From: Limisphaerales bacterium | GTDB lineage: Bacteria; Verrucomicrobiota; Verrucomicrobiia; Limisphaerales; UBA11358 | Reading direction: 5' to 3' | Length of the DNA: 5,224 nucleotides | Assembly (NCBI GenBank): GCA_003133815.1 | Contig: PKZR01000020.1 | Location: forward strand, 791-6,014 | Part shown: piece by piece, positions 5,208 to 5,224 of the stretch | How positions within the stretch are numbered: the stretch's first letter is position 1 | How the letters are laid out: each line of letters begins with the position of its first letter | Made by a program: the position numbers and the translations under genes | The notes under the pieces: generated by a model | The model's input: the letters and a program-made list of their open reading frames with translations, nothing else | Database searches by the model: none | What the model was told of the DNA's origin: nothing

Positions 5208-5224
5208 AACCCAAACTCATCCTC
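5204..5224 (+). CDS. Start of a further exported protein (partial)
   Basis: An ATG at 5204 overlaps the preceding stop as ATGA, and seven codons (MKPKLIL) run to the window edge. The bases differ from the start of the 4428 gene at one of 21 positions. This points to a paralogous gene with the same type of signal peptide, in the same transcript. The product cannot be identified from seven codons. Confidence 0.6.

Overview
The window reads as one strand of a bacterial chromosome: every gene I can support is on the + strand. The style suggests a Verrucomicrobia-like (PVC group) genome. The basis is a pilin-derived CINNLRQI/CPWGG/PTCSL domain of a type common in that phylum, a small Xre-type regulator with a cysteine-rich tail, and an intergenic GGGTGAGG-type inverted repeat. 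The taxonomic call is inference from remembered family patterns, not from a search.

Layout. 1-102 is the 3' end of aroC (chorismate synthase). After 40 bases comes a cytoplasmic TPR protein (143-1561), then a small AT-richer membrane protein of unknown function (1571-1981), which overlaps an exported alpha/beta hydrolase (1963-2745). A short Xre-family regulator with a four-cysteine tail (2787-3071) follows and ends at a hairpin. 3072-3362 is non-coding. It holds a roughly 110-base GC-rich inverted repeat of dispersed-repeat type and several small hairpins.

The most unusual object is at 3438-3689: twelve contiguous units of exactly 21 bases, with no insertions or deletions, sharing a CACACCG core. 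A degenerate extension in the same register reaches back to 3354. Read from the ATG at 3363 it encodes heptapeptide repeats of the type LHTVTSF, and the stop codon is the last codon of the twelfth unit. The opposite strand is also open and reads as an a/d-patterned heptad. Whether the array is a protein gene, and on which strand, cannot be settled from this sequence alone. 3690-3966 holds no gene I can support, only two overlapping 29-codon frames behind a GGAGG.

The right end looks like an operon. It contains a membrane-anchored protein with a pilin-derived domain (3967-4431), then by ATGA overlap a secreted protein with two calcium-loop-like motifs (4428-5207), then by another ATGA overlap the start of a further gene whose first 21 bases match the start of its neighbour at 20 positions. 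This suggests a tandemly duplicated family of exported proteins continuing beyond the window.
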